A stretch of DNA of 64,000 bases from CAVTJX01 sp963735175 (GCA_963735175.1 CAVTJX010000018.1:173821-237820), one strand, 5' to 3'. Counted from the first letter of the stretch, positions 31,096 through 42,441 are shown. Translations and numbers: made by a program. The notes: a model not told the origin generated them from the letters alone.

Positions 31096-31830
31096 TTAGC
31101 TTTGATCGGTCGGGACCTTGCCTCTTTGTCCCTTCGCGAACTTTCCCGGCGGATTCGCTTTCGCTGTCAAAATGGCCCACGTGGCACCCACGACAGCCAG
31201 TACGGCCATCCCACTCCAGAAGAGCAGCGGGGGTAAATGAGTCTCGGTTCCGTTGTACATTCCGTACGATTGAATTCCCAACTTCACCGATATCCAACCC
31301 ACGAGCAAATAGGCCATATGTTCGAGGCCGGGCCAGCGATCGAGCAACGTCAGGAAGCCACCGGCGGCGAAACGCATGGCGATAATCCCCAGGATCCCGC
31401 CCGCGTAAATCAGCCACAGTTCATTGGAGAGCGCCACCGCAACCATCACGCTGTCTACAGCAAAGGCAACGTCAGTAAGTTCCACCGCAATGACAGTTCC
31501 CCAGAAGCCCGTGTGTCGAACCTGTCGTTCCTTCTTTCCACCCGTAACCCGCCGCAGAATAAAATGATTGAATGTGAGGTAAGCCAAATAGCCGGCGCCG
31601 ATTGCGCTTAGGTACCAGAATTTAATGATATACGAAGCGAAAATCAGCATGAAAAAGCGGAACACAAAGGCTCCGGCGATTCCATACAGTAACGCCCTTT
31701 TCTGCAGCGGCTTAGGCAGATGTCGAACGAGCACCGCGAGCACGAGTGCGTTATCAGCCGAGAGCAACCCTTCCAGCACAATCAGCGTGCCGATGACCGT
31801 TGCGGCATGCAATAAGTACGCTTCATTCAT
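31096..31830 (-). CDS. TerC family integral membrane protein
   Basis: About 244 residues starting at MNEAYLLHAATVIGTL (ATG 31828-31830), with seven or eight hydrophobic helices. The family signature EGLLSADNALVLA with its helix acids near residue 22 and the second AVELTDVAFAVDSVMVA near residue 128 are present. TerC-type proteins are linked to tellurite resistance and, in better studied cases, to manganese export and metalation of exocytoplasmic proteins. It is transcribed as a short unit ending at the strong terminator. Confidence 0.93.
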   Translation of the reverse strand: MNEAYLLHAATVIGTLIVLEGLLSADNALVLAVLVRHLPKPLQKRALLYGIAGAFVFRFFMLIFASYIIKFWYLSAIGAGYLAYLTFNHFILRRVTGGKKERQVRHTGFWGTVIAVELTDVAFAVDSVMVAVALSNELWLIYAGGILGIIAMRFAAGGFLTLLDRWPGLEHMAYLLVGWISVKLGIQSYGMYNGTETHLPPLLFWSGMAVLAVVGATWAILTAKANPPGKFAKGQRGKVPTDQS

Positions 31831-31842
31831 GAAAATCGATCC

Positions 31843-31887
31843 ATCCGGGGTAGTTAGAACCAATAAGTTACGAAAACTACCCCGGAT
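31843..31887 (-). promoter_or_regulatory. Large hairpin between clpB and terC
   Basis: ATCCGGGGTAGTT (31843-31855) and AACTACCCCGGAT (31875-31887) are perfectly complementary over 13 bases with a 19-base loop. It lies directly after the clpB stop and 12 bases before the terC start. No T-run follows, so it could be a clpB terminator of weak type or a leader structure for terC. Confidence 0.6.
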
Positions 31888-31899
31888 TTACAAGCGGCA

Positions 31900-34527
<2,628 letters not shown>

Positions 34528-34678
34528 AGGTCAGATTTCCAACTGCGAAAGTGCCGTATTTCGGGGAGAAGAATAATTTTTTGACGAAACGGATTAGGAA
34601 GAAGAACCACCGGCCGTGAATATTTGGATCAGGAACCTCATTGGATATACAGCTCGGCTAATTTGACTAGACATTGGT

Positions 34679-35689
34679 TCAGCCCATGAAACGGTCTCGA
34701 TCAATCACTTTCGAAAGTTGACTCTCAAGTAACGCAGGTATAGTTTCCCATTTATCCTGTAGTTCTTTCATTGATCGAATTGGGTGGACAAAATGAATAT
34801 ACGCCTCTTCAACATTTTCGCGTGTACGGAGAGCAATACCGTACGAATCCGATTCCTCATATCGCTCAAACTAAGGTAAGGCCTGCCGTATTCGACCAAG
34901 CGGCACGGTCTTCAGTGAACACGCGACTACGTCTAACCGCACATTCTTTGAACGCATTAGCTGATGAAACCTCGGCTCATCCTTCTAATATCGAGGAAGG
35001 TAGATGCTCATAAATATCTATATTGGATTGACGTACTGACATGAAGGTGCGAATAAAGACTACGTGCAGTAACGTGTCCGTTAGCTTAAACGCCACTTTA
35101 TGACCATGACGCCAAAGTTGTAAACATTCAAGGATCTTGAACCCTTTTTGTGACAATGCCAAGTGAACGTATTCAGATACTTTGCTTTGTTGCTCGACAA
35201 TTGATAGACACGAAAATGCCTTTCTCGCTTGCAACTGCGCAGTCTGCTCATCTTGTCTTCTTAAGTAGTGGTGCACTTACTGTAGAGATTCGTTTACTCA
35301 GCCGGTCTCCAAAATCCGAATTAGGCCACTCGATGATGTTCTTCATCTGAAGATCAAAATGCACTCTAAGATTCCCATTCGGATCATTTTCTTTATCCTT
35401 AAAGTGATCCCGGCGAGCGGTGAAAATTACTGGTTTTCCCATACCATGTACTTCTCCCGGCTTCGTAGTATACTGAAGGACGGGCATAAGTTAAATCAGC
35501 TATGCAGAAATCGCAAGAATCAATCAGCTTAAGGATTTTATTATCGATGTCATCATTGTGAATGATCCGATCAACACGCCGTGGCTGCAGCTTATGCGTC
35601 GTTAAAAGTGGTTCAATCTTCGAATCGTAGAGCTCATCGACATCTGCCCTCCCGAAGGCGCAAGCAACAAAGCAGGATAATTTCTTCAT
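34679..35689 (-). CDS. Nucleoside-deoxyribosyltransferase-like (TIR/NDT-fold) protein with extra C-terminal domain (frame breaks)
   Basis: The N-terminal half starts at ATG 35687-35689: LSCFVACAFGRADVDELYD, RRVDRIIHNDDIDNKIL, SCDFCIADLTYARPSVYYEAG, then after a shift near 35455 GKPVIFTARRDHFKD and VHFDLQMKNIIEW. The D in IADLT and E in YYEAG fit the active-site acids of nucleoside 2-deoxyribosyltransferase-fold proteins. After KRISTVSAPLLKKTR a TGA (35248-35250) is met, but one base away the reading continues: QDEQTAQLQARKAFSCLS, FKILECLQLWRHGHKVAF, ALRTRENVEEAYIHFVHP, ending at TGA 34679-34681. I read this as one protein of about 336 residues. Two overlapping genes (second start ATG 35249-35251) is the alternative. 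The DNA is markedly A+T-richer than its neighbours, suggesting transfer. Confidence 0.6.
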
Positions 35690-35740
35690 GTGCGATATTG
35701 AATATGTTCGATTAACGGGATTAACCGAGACTCTTCAAGT

Positions 35741-35966
35741 GATCCTTCAGCCGAAGACGGCTTCAGGATGACACGCGGGTGGGCGTGTGCTTTGTCTGTA
35801 GTGGCTCGCGTGCGTTAGCGGGCGGGTCGCGCGCCGGATGCTAGTCGCCTGCGATGTTCTATCTCCCGCGCTTGACCCGCCCCTACACAGAGACCCGAAC
35901 AGAGACGGAACACGTGGGCGCGGCGAGAAGCCGAGATCCTTCAGCCGAAGACGGCTTCAGGATGAC
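35741..35966. repeat. Two exact copies of a 32-base repeat
   Basis: The same 32 bases (starting GATCCTTCAGCCGAAGACGG and ending CAGGATGAC) occur at 35741-35772 and 35935-35966. Each contains AGCCG-AAGA-CGGCT, a small stem. They have the look of a dispersed intergenic repeat rather than a coding duplication. Confidence 0.8.
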
Positions 35967-36128
35967 GCACGGTTGGTTGTGCGCTGTGATCGAAACGGTT
36001 CGCGTGCCTTAGCGGGCGGGTCGCGCGCCGGGATTTGAAACGGTTCGCGTGCATTAGCGGGCGGGTCGCGCGCCGGGATTGAAATGATTCACGTGCTTTA
36101 GCGGGCGGGTCTTAGACCCGCCCCTACG
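35807..36128. repeat. Palindromic repeat family, four copies, three of them in tandem
   Basis: A core CGTGC-N-TTAGCGGGCGGGTC occurs at 35807, 36001, 36046 and 36090 (starts approximate to one or two bases). The last three form a tandem with a 44-45 base period (35992-36128), each preceded by a GAAA-CGGTT-like lead. In the fourth copy the core is completed as GGCGGGTCT-TAG-ACCCGCC, a perfect hairpin; copies 1-3 continue as GCGCGCCGG. The array lies wholly between the deoxyribosyltransferase-like gene and dnaK. Confidence 0.75.
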
Positions 36129-36290
36129 CGGAGAATTGCCATTCGATTGCCGCATGATGCAAGGGGCGCGGGCCGGGATTTCAGCCCCGGCCCGCGCAGA
36201 TATTTCGATTTCAGATTCCGGGCAGGTCGCGGACGACCTGCCTTGGCGGAAAAGTGGACACGGCAAGCCGTGTCCCTACAAATCATCCAT
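36129..36290. repeat. Further palindromes between the repeat array and dnaK
   Basis: GGGCCGGGATTTCAGCCCCGGCCC, GGCAGGTCG-CGGA-CGACCTGCC and GGACACGG-CAAG-CCGTGTCC follow one another in this stretch. The last lies about 15 bases after the dnaK stop and could serve as its terminator, although no T-tract follows it on the minus strand. No gene is seen from 35690 to 36290. Confidence 0.65.
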
Positions 36291-38203
36291 TCATTTCTTG
36301 TTCTTGTCGTCGACGACTTCGTAGTCGGCGTCTTCGACGTGACCGGGGCCGTCATCGCTTTGCGGGGTGCTCTGTTCAGCGGACGGTTGGGGTTCGCCCT
36401 GGGGGGCACCCTGCTGATAGAGGGACGGAGCGATTTGCGACCAGACTTGCGTTAAGGCTTCGCTGGAGGATTTGATCTCGGCCATGTCGCTGCCCTTCAA
36501 GGCGGCCTTGACGCGCTCCACCGCGGCGCTCAGGCGGTCCTTGTCGGCGGGCTGGATCTTCTCTTCGAGCTTCTTTCATCTGGCGCTCGGTCTGGAAGAC
36601 CATGGCGTCGGCGCCATTGCGGATTTCGACTTCCTCGCGCTTCTTGGCGTCCTCGGCGGCGTGGGCCTGGGCGTCGGACTTCATCTTGGCGACTTCCTCT
36701 TTGGAGAGGCCGGAGCTGTGCGTGATCTTGATGGACTGTTCGCGGTTGGTAGCCTTGTCCTTGGCGCTCACTTGCAGGATGCCGTTGGCGTCGATATCAA
36801 ACGTCACCTCGATCTGCGGAACGCCGCGCGGGGCCGGCGGCAGACCGTCGAGGGTGAAGCGGCCGATGGACTTGTTATCGACGGCCAGCGGACGCTCGCC
36901 CTTGCAGCACGTGGATTTCCACCGACGGCTGACTGTCGCTGGCGGTGGAGAAGGTCTCCGTGCGGCGCGTGGGAATCGTGGTGTTGGCTTCGATCAGGTG
37001 CGTGGTCACGCCGCCCAGGGTTTCGATGCCGAGAGACAGCGGGGTCACGTCGAGCAGCAGCACGTCCTTCACATCGCCCGCAAGAATGCCGCCCTGAATG
37101 GCCGCGCCCACGGCGACGACTTCATCGGGATTCACGCCCTTGTGGGGCTCGCGGCCAAAGAACTCCTTCACCAGTTCCTGAATGCGCGGCATGCGTGTGG
37201 AACCACCGACGAGGATCACTTCGTCGATGTCGGAGGGTTTGAGGCCCGCGTCACGCAACGCGCTGCGGCAGGGCTCGATGGAACGCTGCGACAGGTCCTC
37301 GGTAAGCTGCTGGAACTGCGCGCGGGTGATCGTCATATCCAGATGTTTGGGGCCGTCGGCGGTGGCCGTGATGAACGGCAGATTCACCTGCGTCTGGGCC
37401 GAGCCGGAAAGTTCGATCTTCGCCTTTTCGGCCGCTTCGCGCAACCGCTGCAGTGCCATCGGGTCCTTGCGCAGGTCGATGCCTTCATTCTTCTTGAATT
37501 CGTCGGCGAGGTGATCGATCAAACGCGTGTCCCAGTCGTCGCCGCCCAAATGCGTATCGCCGTTGGTGGACTTGACTTCAAACACGCCGTCGCCGAGTTC
37601 GAGAATCGAAATATCGAACGTGCCGCCGCCGAGGTCATAGACGGCCACGGTCTCGTCCTTCTTCTTGTCGAGGCCGTAGGCGAGGCTCGCGGCGGTGGGC
37701 TCGTTGATGATGCGCAGAACTTCGAGGCCCGCGATGTCGCCCGCGTCCTTGGTGGCCTGCCGCTGCGCGTCGTTGAAGTAGGCCGGGACGGTGATGACGG
37801 CCTTGGTGACTTTTTCGCCGAGGTAATCTTCGGCGGCCTGCTTCATCTTTTGCAGAATCATGGCCGAGATTTCGGGCGGGCTGTAGTCCTTGTCGTCGAT
37901 CTTGACCTTGGCCACGCCGCCGCTGTTGACGATTTCGTAGGGGACGCGGCGCATTTCTTCGCTGACTTCGTCCTGCCGGCGGCCCATGAAGCGCTTGATG
38001 GAATAGATGGTGCGTTTGGGATTGGTGACAGCCTGCCGCTTGGCGGCCGCGCCCACCAATCGCTCGCCCGTTTTGGAAAACGCAACGACCGAGGGCGTCG
38101 TGCGCGCGCCTTCGGCATTGGGGATGACCACCGGTTCACCGCCTTCTACCACGGCGACGCAGGAGTTTGTGGTTCCGAGGTCGATTCCGATAATCTTGGA
38201 CAT
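36291..38203 (-). CDS. dnaK: Chaperone DnaK (two frame breaks)
   Basis: Hsp70 chaperone. Starts at ATG 38201-38203 with KIIGIDLGTTNSCVAVVEGG; phosphate loops at VYDLGGGTFDISILELG and VGGSTRMPRIQELVKEFF; substrate-binding domain contains DVTPLSLGIETLGGV and, after a shift near 36900, FDIDANGILQVSAKDKATN. A second shift near 36575 leads into the lid (VERVKAALKGSDMAEIK) and the charged tail EDADYEVVDDKNKK. Joined length about 637 residues, as normal. No grpE or dnaJ adjoins it here. Confidence 0.96.
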
Positions 38204-38345
38204 GCCGTTTTATCCTTTCTGGTCAGATGTGGCTTGTGGGAAAACTATCATACTCCCATTGAGCAAGGAATGGGCCAGTACTATAAGTACTAAAATATCA
38301 AAGTGTTAAAGTGCTAAGTGGCCAAAACGGCCACTATAATATCTG
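38204..38345 (-). promoter_or_regulatory. dnaK upstream region with palindromes and possible promoter
   Basis: Two inverted repeats are present: AGTACT-ATA-AGTACT (38277-38291) and AGTGGCC-AAAAC-GGCCACT (38317-38335). On the minus strand TTAACA, 18 bases, TATAGT is a moderate sigma-70-like promoter overlapping the first palindrome. A partial TTAGCACT is present but its CIRCE partner GAGTGCTAA is not, so HrcA control is not supported. The second palindrome is also well placed as a terminator for the gene upstream. Confidence 0.45.
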
Positions 38346-39058
38346 TCATTCTGGCAGACTTCTGGGACGGACGCGCCGCCACATCTGCCAAGCTGACCGA
38401 ACTTCATCCGCTGGCCCGAGGATTTCGGCTACCTGTAACACCGTTTCGATTTCGATGGGGTCCCCCCCCAGATTCAGTGCGCCGAGCAGATGACTGTGCA
38501 GTTGCCGCGTGAAGCCCTGCACGGCGAGGACGGCAACCTCGAGCAGCTCGCGCCAGTGTTCCGGAAGACCGGGCCGCGAGAGCACGAGGCCATAACCGAC
38601 GAGGACGGTCCACTTTTCGAGTTCGGGCGAGATCGCGCAGAGATTGGCGCGCAGCTTCGCCACGTGCTCGCGGTAGACTTCTGACTGCAATTGATAGCCG
38701 CGTTCGAGCCAGAAGCGAGCATCAAATTGGGCGAGTTCATCCTCCAACGGCGGCAGACCGGCGCCGTATTCTTCGCGAATCTGAAAGGCAGCTTCGAGGG
38801 AGGCTTGAAAGCCCGCCAGTAGAAAAAGCTGGAGGGCGGTCTCGCGCAAAGCGTCGCTGGAAAAGCCCTGTTCCCGGTAGCGGGAGAGCAGCAGCCGCGC
38901 TGCGGGATCCTGCGGTTTGAGCCAGAAGGATCGACAGCGCGGCTAAGTAAATCAGAAGGTGCGGACGCGGAACGCTCTTCGGCCAGGGCGATAATTCGCC
39001 CGGCGGAATTTGAATCCAAGGCGTGTCTCCCAGACGATCTTGTGGGGCGAATGTCAGC
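38346..39058 (-). CDS. Carboxymuconolactone decarboxylase/AhpD-like protein (frame break, start uncertain)
   Basis: The clear part (complement of 38346-38900) reads LLLSRYREQGFSSDALRETA and FQIREEYGAGLPPLEDE, then ELLEVAVLAVQGFTRQLHSH and LNLGGDPIEIETVLQVAEI. The helical pattern ends in H-S-H-x-x-x-A-L, as in CMD-fold proteins, but there is no CxxC redox pair, so peroxidase activity is unlikely. Further upstream, after a shift near 38930, DTPWIQIPPGELSPWPK and PHLLIYLAALSILLAQ appear to be the N-terminus, which would begin near the preceding gene's stop. About 230 residues. Function unknown. Confidence 0.6.
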
Positions 39059-39449
39059 TCGAGATGCGCTTCTTTTCGACAAACACCGGGTGCCAGCCTT
39101 TATCGGTCATGACGTAGACGCCGGAAGATACCATGCCTTCAGGCGGCGGCGATTCCATATTCTCCACCTGCGGATGCTTGATGACATCGAGCAGAGCTAC
39201 GGGCCGGGGCACCGCGCCGCCGGGCTGGGGAGGCCGCACTCCGGGCAGACCGCCCGGTTTGCCGGTTTTCTGCGCCGCGCGTTCGCGCGCGCCTACCGGA
39301 TCGATGCCGTGCGCCTGGCGCAGCTTGTCCATTTTGGCGCTGATCGCCTTCCGGGTCACACCAAAACGGTCGGCCAGTTCCGCCATCGGAACTTTGCCGT
39401 AATTGTCGAGCAGAAATTTCTCTTCCGCCGCTGTCCATTTCTTGGCCAT
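39054..39449 (-). CDS. SANT/Myb-like DNA-binding protein
   Basis: 131 residues, intact. The first 45 residues (KKWTAAEEKFLLDNYGKV, MAELADRFGVTRKAISAKMD) form a SANT/Myb-like helix-turn-helix with the usual W-x-x-x-E-x-x-x-L spacing. The middle is a Pro/Gly linker, and the C-terminal 40 residues (DVIKHPQVENMES to KGWHPVFVEKKRI) are not recognised. Probably a small regulator or nucleoid-type protein; the target is unknown. Confidence 0.75.
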   Translation of the reverse strand: MAKKWTAAEEKFLLDNYGKVPMAELADRFGVTRKAISAKMDKLRQAHGIDPVGARERAAQKTGKPGGLPGVRPPQPGGAVPRPVALLDVIKHPQVENMESPPPEGMVSSGVYVMTDKGWHPVFVEKKRISS

Positions 39450-39507
39450 TTGCTCGAAAACTCCTATCGAATATCTGAATGTTTGCGATCGGGAAACTAC
39501 CGTCCGG

Positions 39508-41817
39508 TCAGCGCACCAGCAGCATTTTGCGGGTGATCATTCCGTCGGAGCTTTGCAGCCGGCAATAGTAGATGCCACTGGGTGCGGCCAGGCCGCCACC
39601 GGACGTGCCGCGCCACACAGTGCGGTGTGCGCCGGCGGACAGGTCGGCATCCACCAATGTGGTCACATGCTTGCCTAAGATATCAAAGACGACCAGCGTA
39701 ATATGCGCCGCGCGCGGCAAAGCAAAGTCAATCGTCGTTTCCGGGTTGAACGGATTCGGATAATTTTGCGCCAGAGTCAGGACCTGGGGAAGAACCGCAT
39801 CGCGCTCCGGTTCAGCTCCCGCGGAAGCGATCGGTACGGCCCGCTGGAAAGCCAGCACGTTGTCGCCGGTGATAGTTACCATCACCGAGTGTTCGGTACC
39901 GGCAGCGAAAGGAATCGTCAGTGACGGCTGGCCGGGTTTCATCCACAAGGTGGTGAACGTGCTGTCGTTCAGCCACAGGGTCACGTTCAGGCTTTCGGCG
40001 GTGACCGCGCTCAGGTTGCTGATGGTGACGGTGAGGTTCTCCGGGGCGAGGGGCAACGCCTCGGGCAGCGTCACATCCAGCCGCAGGGGTGTTTTGGTGA
40101 ACACCTGCAGCGAGGGATCGCCCTCCACAAGGTACTGGCGGAACATCGTCTTCATAACCTCGAGTACACTCGCGTCACTCAGGTACTTGCCCATCAACTC
40201 CCACGTCATCATCTTGCCGGCGGCGAGGCCGGATGCGAGTTCGAGCACGTCATAATCAAGCCACGCCCGATACAGCGTGGAATCGAGGCAGTCATTGTAA
40301 ACCGTGTGCGTATTCCAGGTGGGGCCGATGAAGCCGGCGGCACCGCGCGGCAACGAGGGCGTGCCCATATTCAGCCAGCGCTCGCCAAAACCATACGGTT
40401 CGGAAAAATCACTGTCGAATTGACCGACACCGCAGCCGATGCCGGTCACGATCGGCAACCGTCCCACGTTGTTCAGGGATTCCACTTCCGGAAGGTGGAA
40501 GTTGATGCCCGCCCAGCCATCGGCCCAGCCACTGCCACGATAATTGACGAAATTGACTCCCTGATTGACCCACTGTATCAGCAAGGATCCGCTGGCGCCC
40601 GGCCCCCACAGCGAGTCGATATGAGTGAAACCGCGGGCGAGCATGACGGTGCGCACGTCCCGCTTGGTTACGTGCTGGCTGTTTTCGGTGAAATCCGCCG
40701 CCATCGCCGCACGCTGAAAGCGCAAACTGTCGACGGCGAAAGTGTCGCGCTCGTACGCCAGCACCCGGGCGACATTGTTCATCACGCCCGTCTCGGAATT
40801 CACCACCCAGCGGCCGATGAATACTTCCGGAAACACGTCGGTGCCGAGTATTGCCGAAAAGTACAACTCGTTGGTGTACTGCCCCGCAAAGGTTTCGGTG
40901 CTGAATCGCGTGGGCGGGTCATTGGTGAAAATGGCGCTCACCGGGAGCACATGTTCATCGCCCACCAAGAGAACATAGTCGACGCGGTTCGAGGCGGTAT
41001 TTACGAACGCGCCGATCCGGTTCCTGACATTCAGCGGCGTGGGATTCGCTCCAATATCGCTCGTCGGAAGCACATCCACCTGCATGCCGCGCTGCTGTTT
41101 CCACTTCACAAACGGCGCCAGCAGTGGAATATAATAGTCCGGCGCGATGATCAGCATATGGGACGGCGCAGTCGTGTAAAAATTCGGGATGTATTCCCAA
41201 TTCGTGACCACCGCCTGAAACACCTTCTGCCAGGCTCGCGAAAACGTCTGCGGCGGAATACTCACGGGATTCTCACCCGGAGTCCCATCGATGTCGATGC
41301 GCACGACCGCCTGATGCAGCACCTGGCAGGAGTCGTTGCCATTGACATAGGAGAGAGGATGGAAGGTCACGGGAACAACCCGCACACCGCCGAGGACGCC
41401 GACACTCCCTAAACTGACCCGGGGCGGACGTGGATTGTTCTCGGGAAAACTCACCGGTGTGGAGCGGAAGGCCACACTGTCCCAGCTTTCGACGCTGACT
41501 GACGGCGCGCCGCCGGGCGGCAAGGCGACCAGGATCGTAAACCGCGGCAGTAAAGTGCCCGTCGGATTCATTTCCCCCCATAATCCGTCGAGCTTGCGCG
41601 ACAGATTGAGCAGCGTGTCCCCGGGCAATCGTGCCATGTTCAGGCTCAAGCGAACACGTTCCGCACCGGATTCCAAAACAGTAATATCAGGTGAGAATTG
41701 CGCGTGGTGGTAAACACCAAAAGGCGGTTCCGCGGGCACCGCCCAGGCGGAGACAGAGAGCAGGCTGATCAAACCCAGCATCAGCCCGAGAAATCCGGTA
41801 CAGTGGATGCGGATCAC
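39508..41817 (-). CDS. C25 (gingipain-like) peptidase with type IX sorting domain
   Basis: GTG 41815-41817 is chosen because GAAGGGAG lies upstream and an ideal signal peptide follows (IRIHCTGFLGLMLGLISLLS, AWA). About 769 residues, frame intact. A beta-rich propeptide is followed by the C25 domain (MLIIAPDYYIPLLAPFVKWK, VDYVLLVGDEHVLPV, EVFIGRWVVNSETG). Catalytic Cys is in GIGCGVGQFD (about residue 462), but the usual Gly-His-Gly is NYRGSGW. An Ig-like domain follows, then a canonical T9SS C-terminal sorting domain starting LAQNYPNPFNPETTIDFALP and ending KMLLVR. It should be exported through type IX secretion and processed. Confidence 0.92.
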   Translation of the reverse strand: MIRIHCTGFLGLMLGLISLLSVSAWAVPAEPPFGVYHHAQFSPDITVLESGAERVRLSLNMARLPGDTLLNLSRKLDGLWGEMNPTGTLLPRFTILVALPPGGAPSVSVESWDSVAFRSTPVSFPENNPRPPRVSLGSVGVLGGVRVVPVTFHPLSYVNGNDSCQVLHQAVVRIDIDGTPGENPVSIPPQTFSRAWQKVFQAVVTNWEYIPNFYTTAPSHMLIIAPDYYIPLLAPFVKWKQQRGMQVDVLPTSDIGANPTPLNVRNRIGAFVNTASNRVDYVLLVGDEHVLPVSAIFTNDPPTRFSTETFAGQYTNELYFSAILGTDVFPEVFIGRWVVNSETGVMNNVARVLAYERDTFAVDSLRFQRAAMAADFTENSQHVTKRDVRTVMLARGFTHIDSLWGPGASGSLLIQWVNQGVNFVNYRGSGWADGWAGINFHLPEVESLNNVGRLPIVTGIGCGVGQFDSDFSEPYGFGERWLNMGTPSLPRGAAGFIGPTWNTHTVYNDCLDSTLYRAWLDYDVLELASGLAAGKMMTWELMGKYLSDASVLEVMKTMFRQYLVEGDPSLQVFTKTPLRLDVTLPEALPLAPENLTVTISNLSAVTAESLNVTLWLNDSTFTTLWMKPGQPSLTIPFAAGTEHSVMVTITGDNVLAFQRAVPIASAGAEPERDAVLPQVLTLAQNYPNPFNPETTIDFALPRAAHITLVVFDILGKHVTTLVDADLSAGAHRTVWRGTSGGGLAAPSGIYYCRLQSSDGMITRKMLLVR

Positions 41818-41961
41818 AGTCAATCTCCCTTCAAAACGGTAAAGAACTTCCCACATACCGGCATCAAAGAGCGACCTTTTTCGTTGTCACCGCCGTCTCG
41901 TTCACTCTGGTATGCCCATCCGGGTCAATAATGCTCTATTATTCAATTCTTCACGCTGGGG

Positions 41962-41990
41962 TTGACAAATCCCAGCCCCCTTAGTATCTT
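41962..41990 (+). promoter_or_regulatory. Possible distal promoter in the 41.8-42.4 kb gap
   Basis: TTGACA, 17 bases, TATCTT on the plus strand, about 450 bases before the next plus gene. Either the leader is long or this serves something unseen. A second -10-like TATAAT (42242-42247) lies nearer but has no good -35. Confidence 0.45.
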
Positions 41991-42438
41991 GAACTCCTAA
42001 TCACTCCTTTTGAAGCCAGTTTGTCATTATCAATTACCTCTGGCCTTACGAAATTGCCCACAACAAACCACCCGTTAATCATTAATGTTTAATAATTAAG
42101 AGCTTGCTAATGCTACAAAAATGGGCGGGTATATTCGGTATCAAAGAGGCAATATAGAGGATTCCTCCGCGCAAGTCAAGCCGGTTCAGAAATTGGAACC
42201 GTTTCTCTTGATTTTCTTCGGTGTATCGGGATAAAATCCGCTATAATTCGGTTGCATGCAACAATGTTCAGGTCAGCCTGCGCTGCACTTGGCTAACTAA
42301 TCTCTTTAAAAACATAATCATATAGATACGAACGAAACATGTCACCCTTTTGTATCGCTCGAAAAGGTGGAGCAGAATTTGCCCCATTTTGAGTTGATAG
42401 ATTTTCAGGTTCACGATTTTTGTAGGGATAAGGAACGG
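41991..42438. other. A+T-rich intergenic region
   Basis: About 450 bases between the C25 gene and the Cys-rich secreted protein gene. It holds GGGATAAAATCC and a perfect 12-base palindrome GTTGCATGCAAC (42251-42262) just after a TATAAT, a possible operator. No coding frame with convincing sequence was seen. Confidence 0.6.
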
Positions 42439-42441
42439 ATG

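Noticed and set aside
31831..31899. yybP-ykoY manganese riboswitch in front of terC
   Set aside because: The gap is too short and its conserved loop sequences are absent.
34771..35013. Plus-strand small gene in the A+T-rich islet
   Set aside because: It overlaps the coherent minus-strand protein reading, which shows better amino-acid pattern and continuity.
35741..36128. Repeat array considered as CRISPR
   Set aside because: The three tandem units are nearly contiguous with no unique spacers of constant length, copies vary in their ends, and no cas gene is present.
34528..36290. Insertion sequence or prophage remnant at the islet
   Set aside because: No transposase, integrase or flanking target duplication was found; the repeats are palindromic and multi-copy, not paired ends.
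36602..38293. Open frame of 563 codons on the plus strand opposite dnaK
   Set aside because: This is the well-known antisense open frame that GC-rich dnaK genes produce; the dnaK reading has clear homology and the antisense one does not.
38204..38345. CIRCE element for HrcA at dnaK
   Set aside because: Only one half-like TTAGCACT is present; the GAGTGCTAA partner at the right distance is missing.
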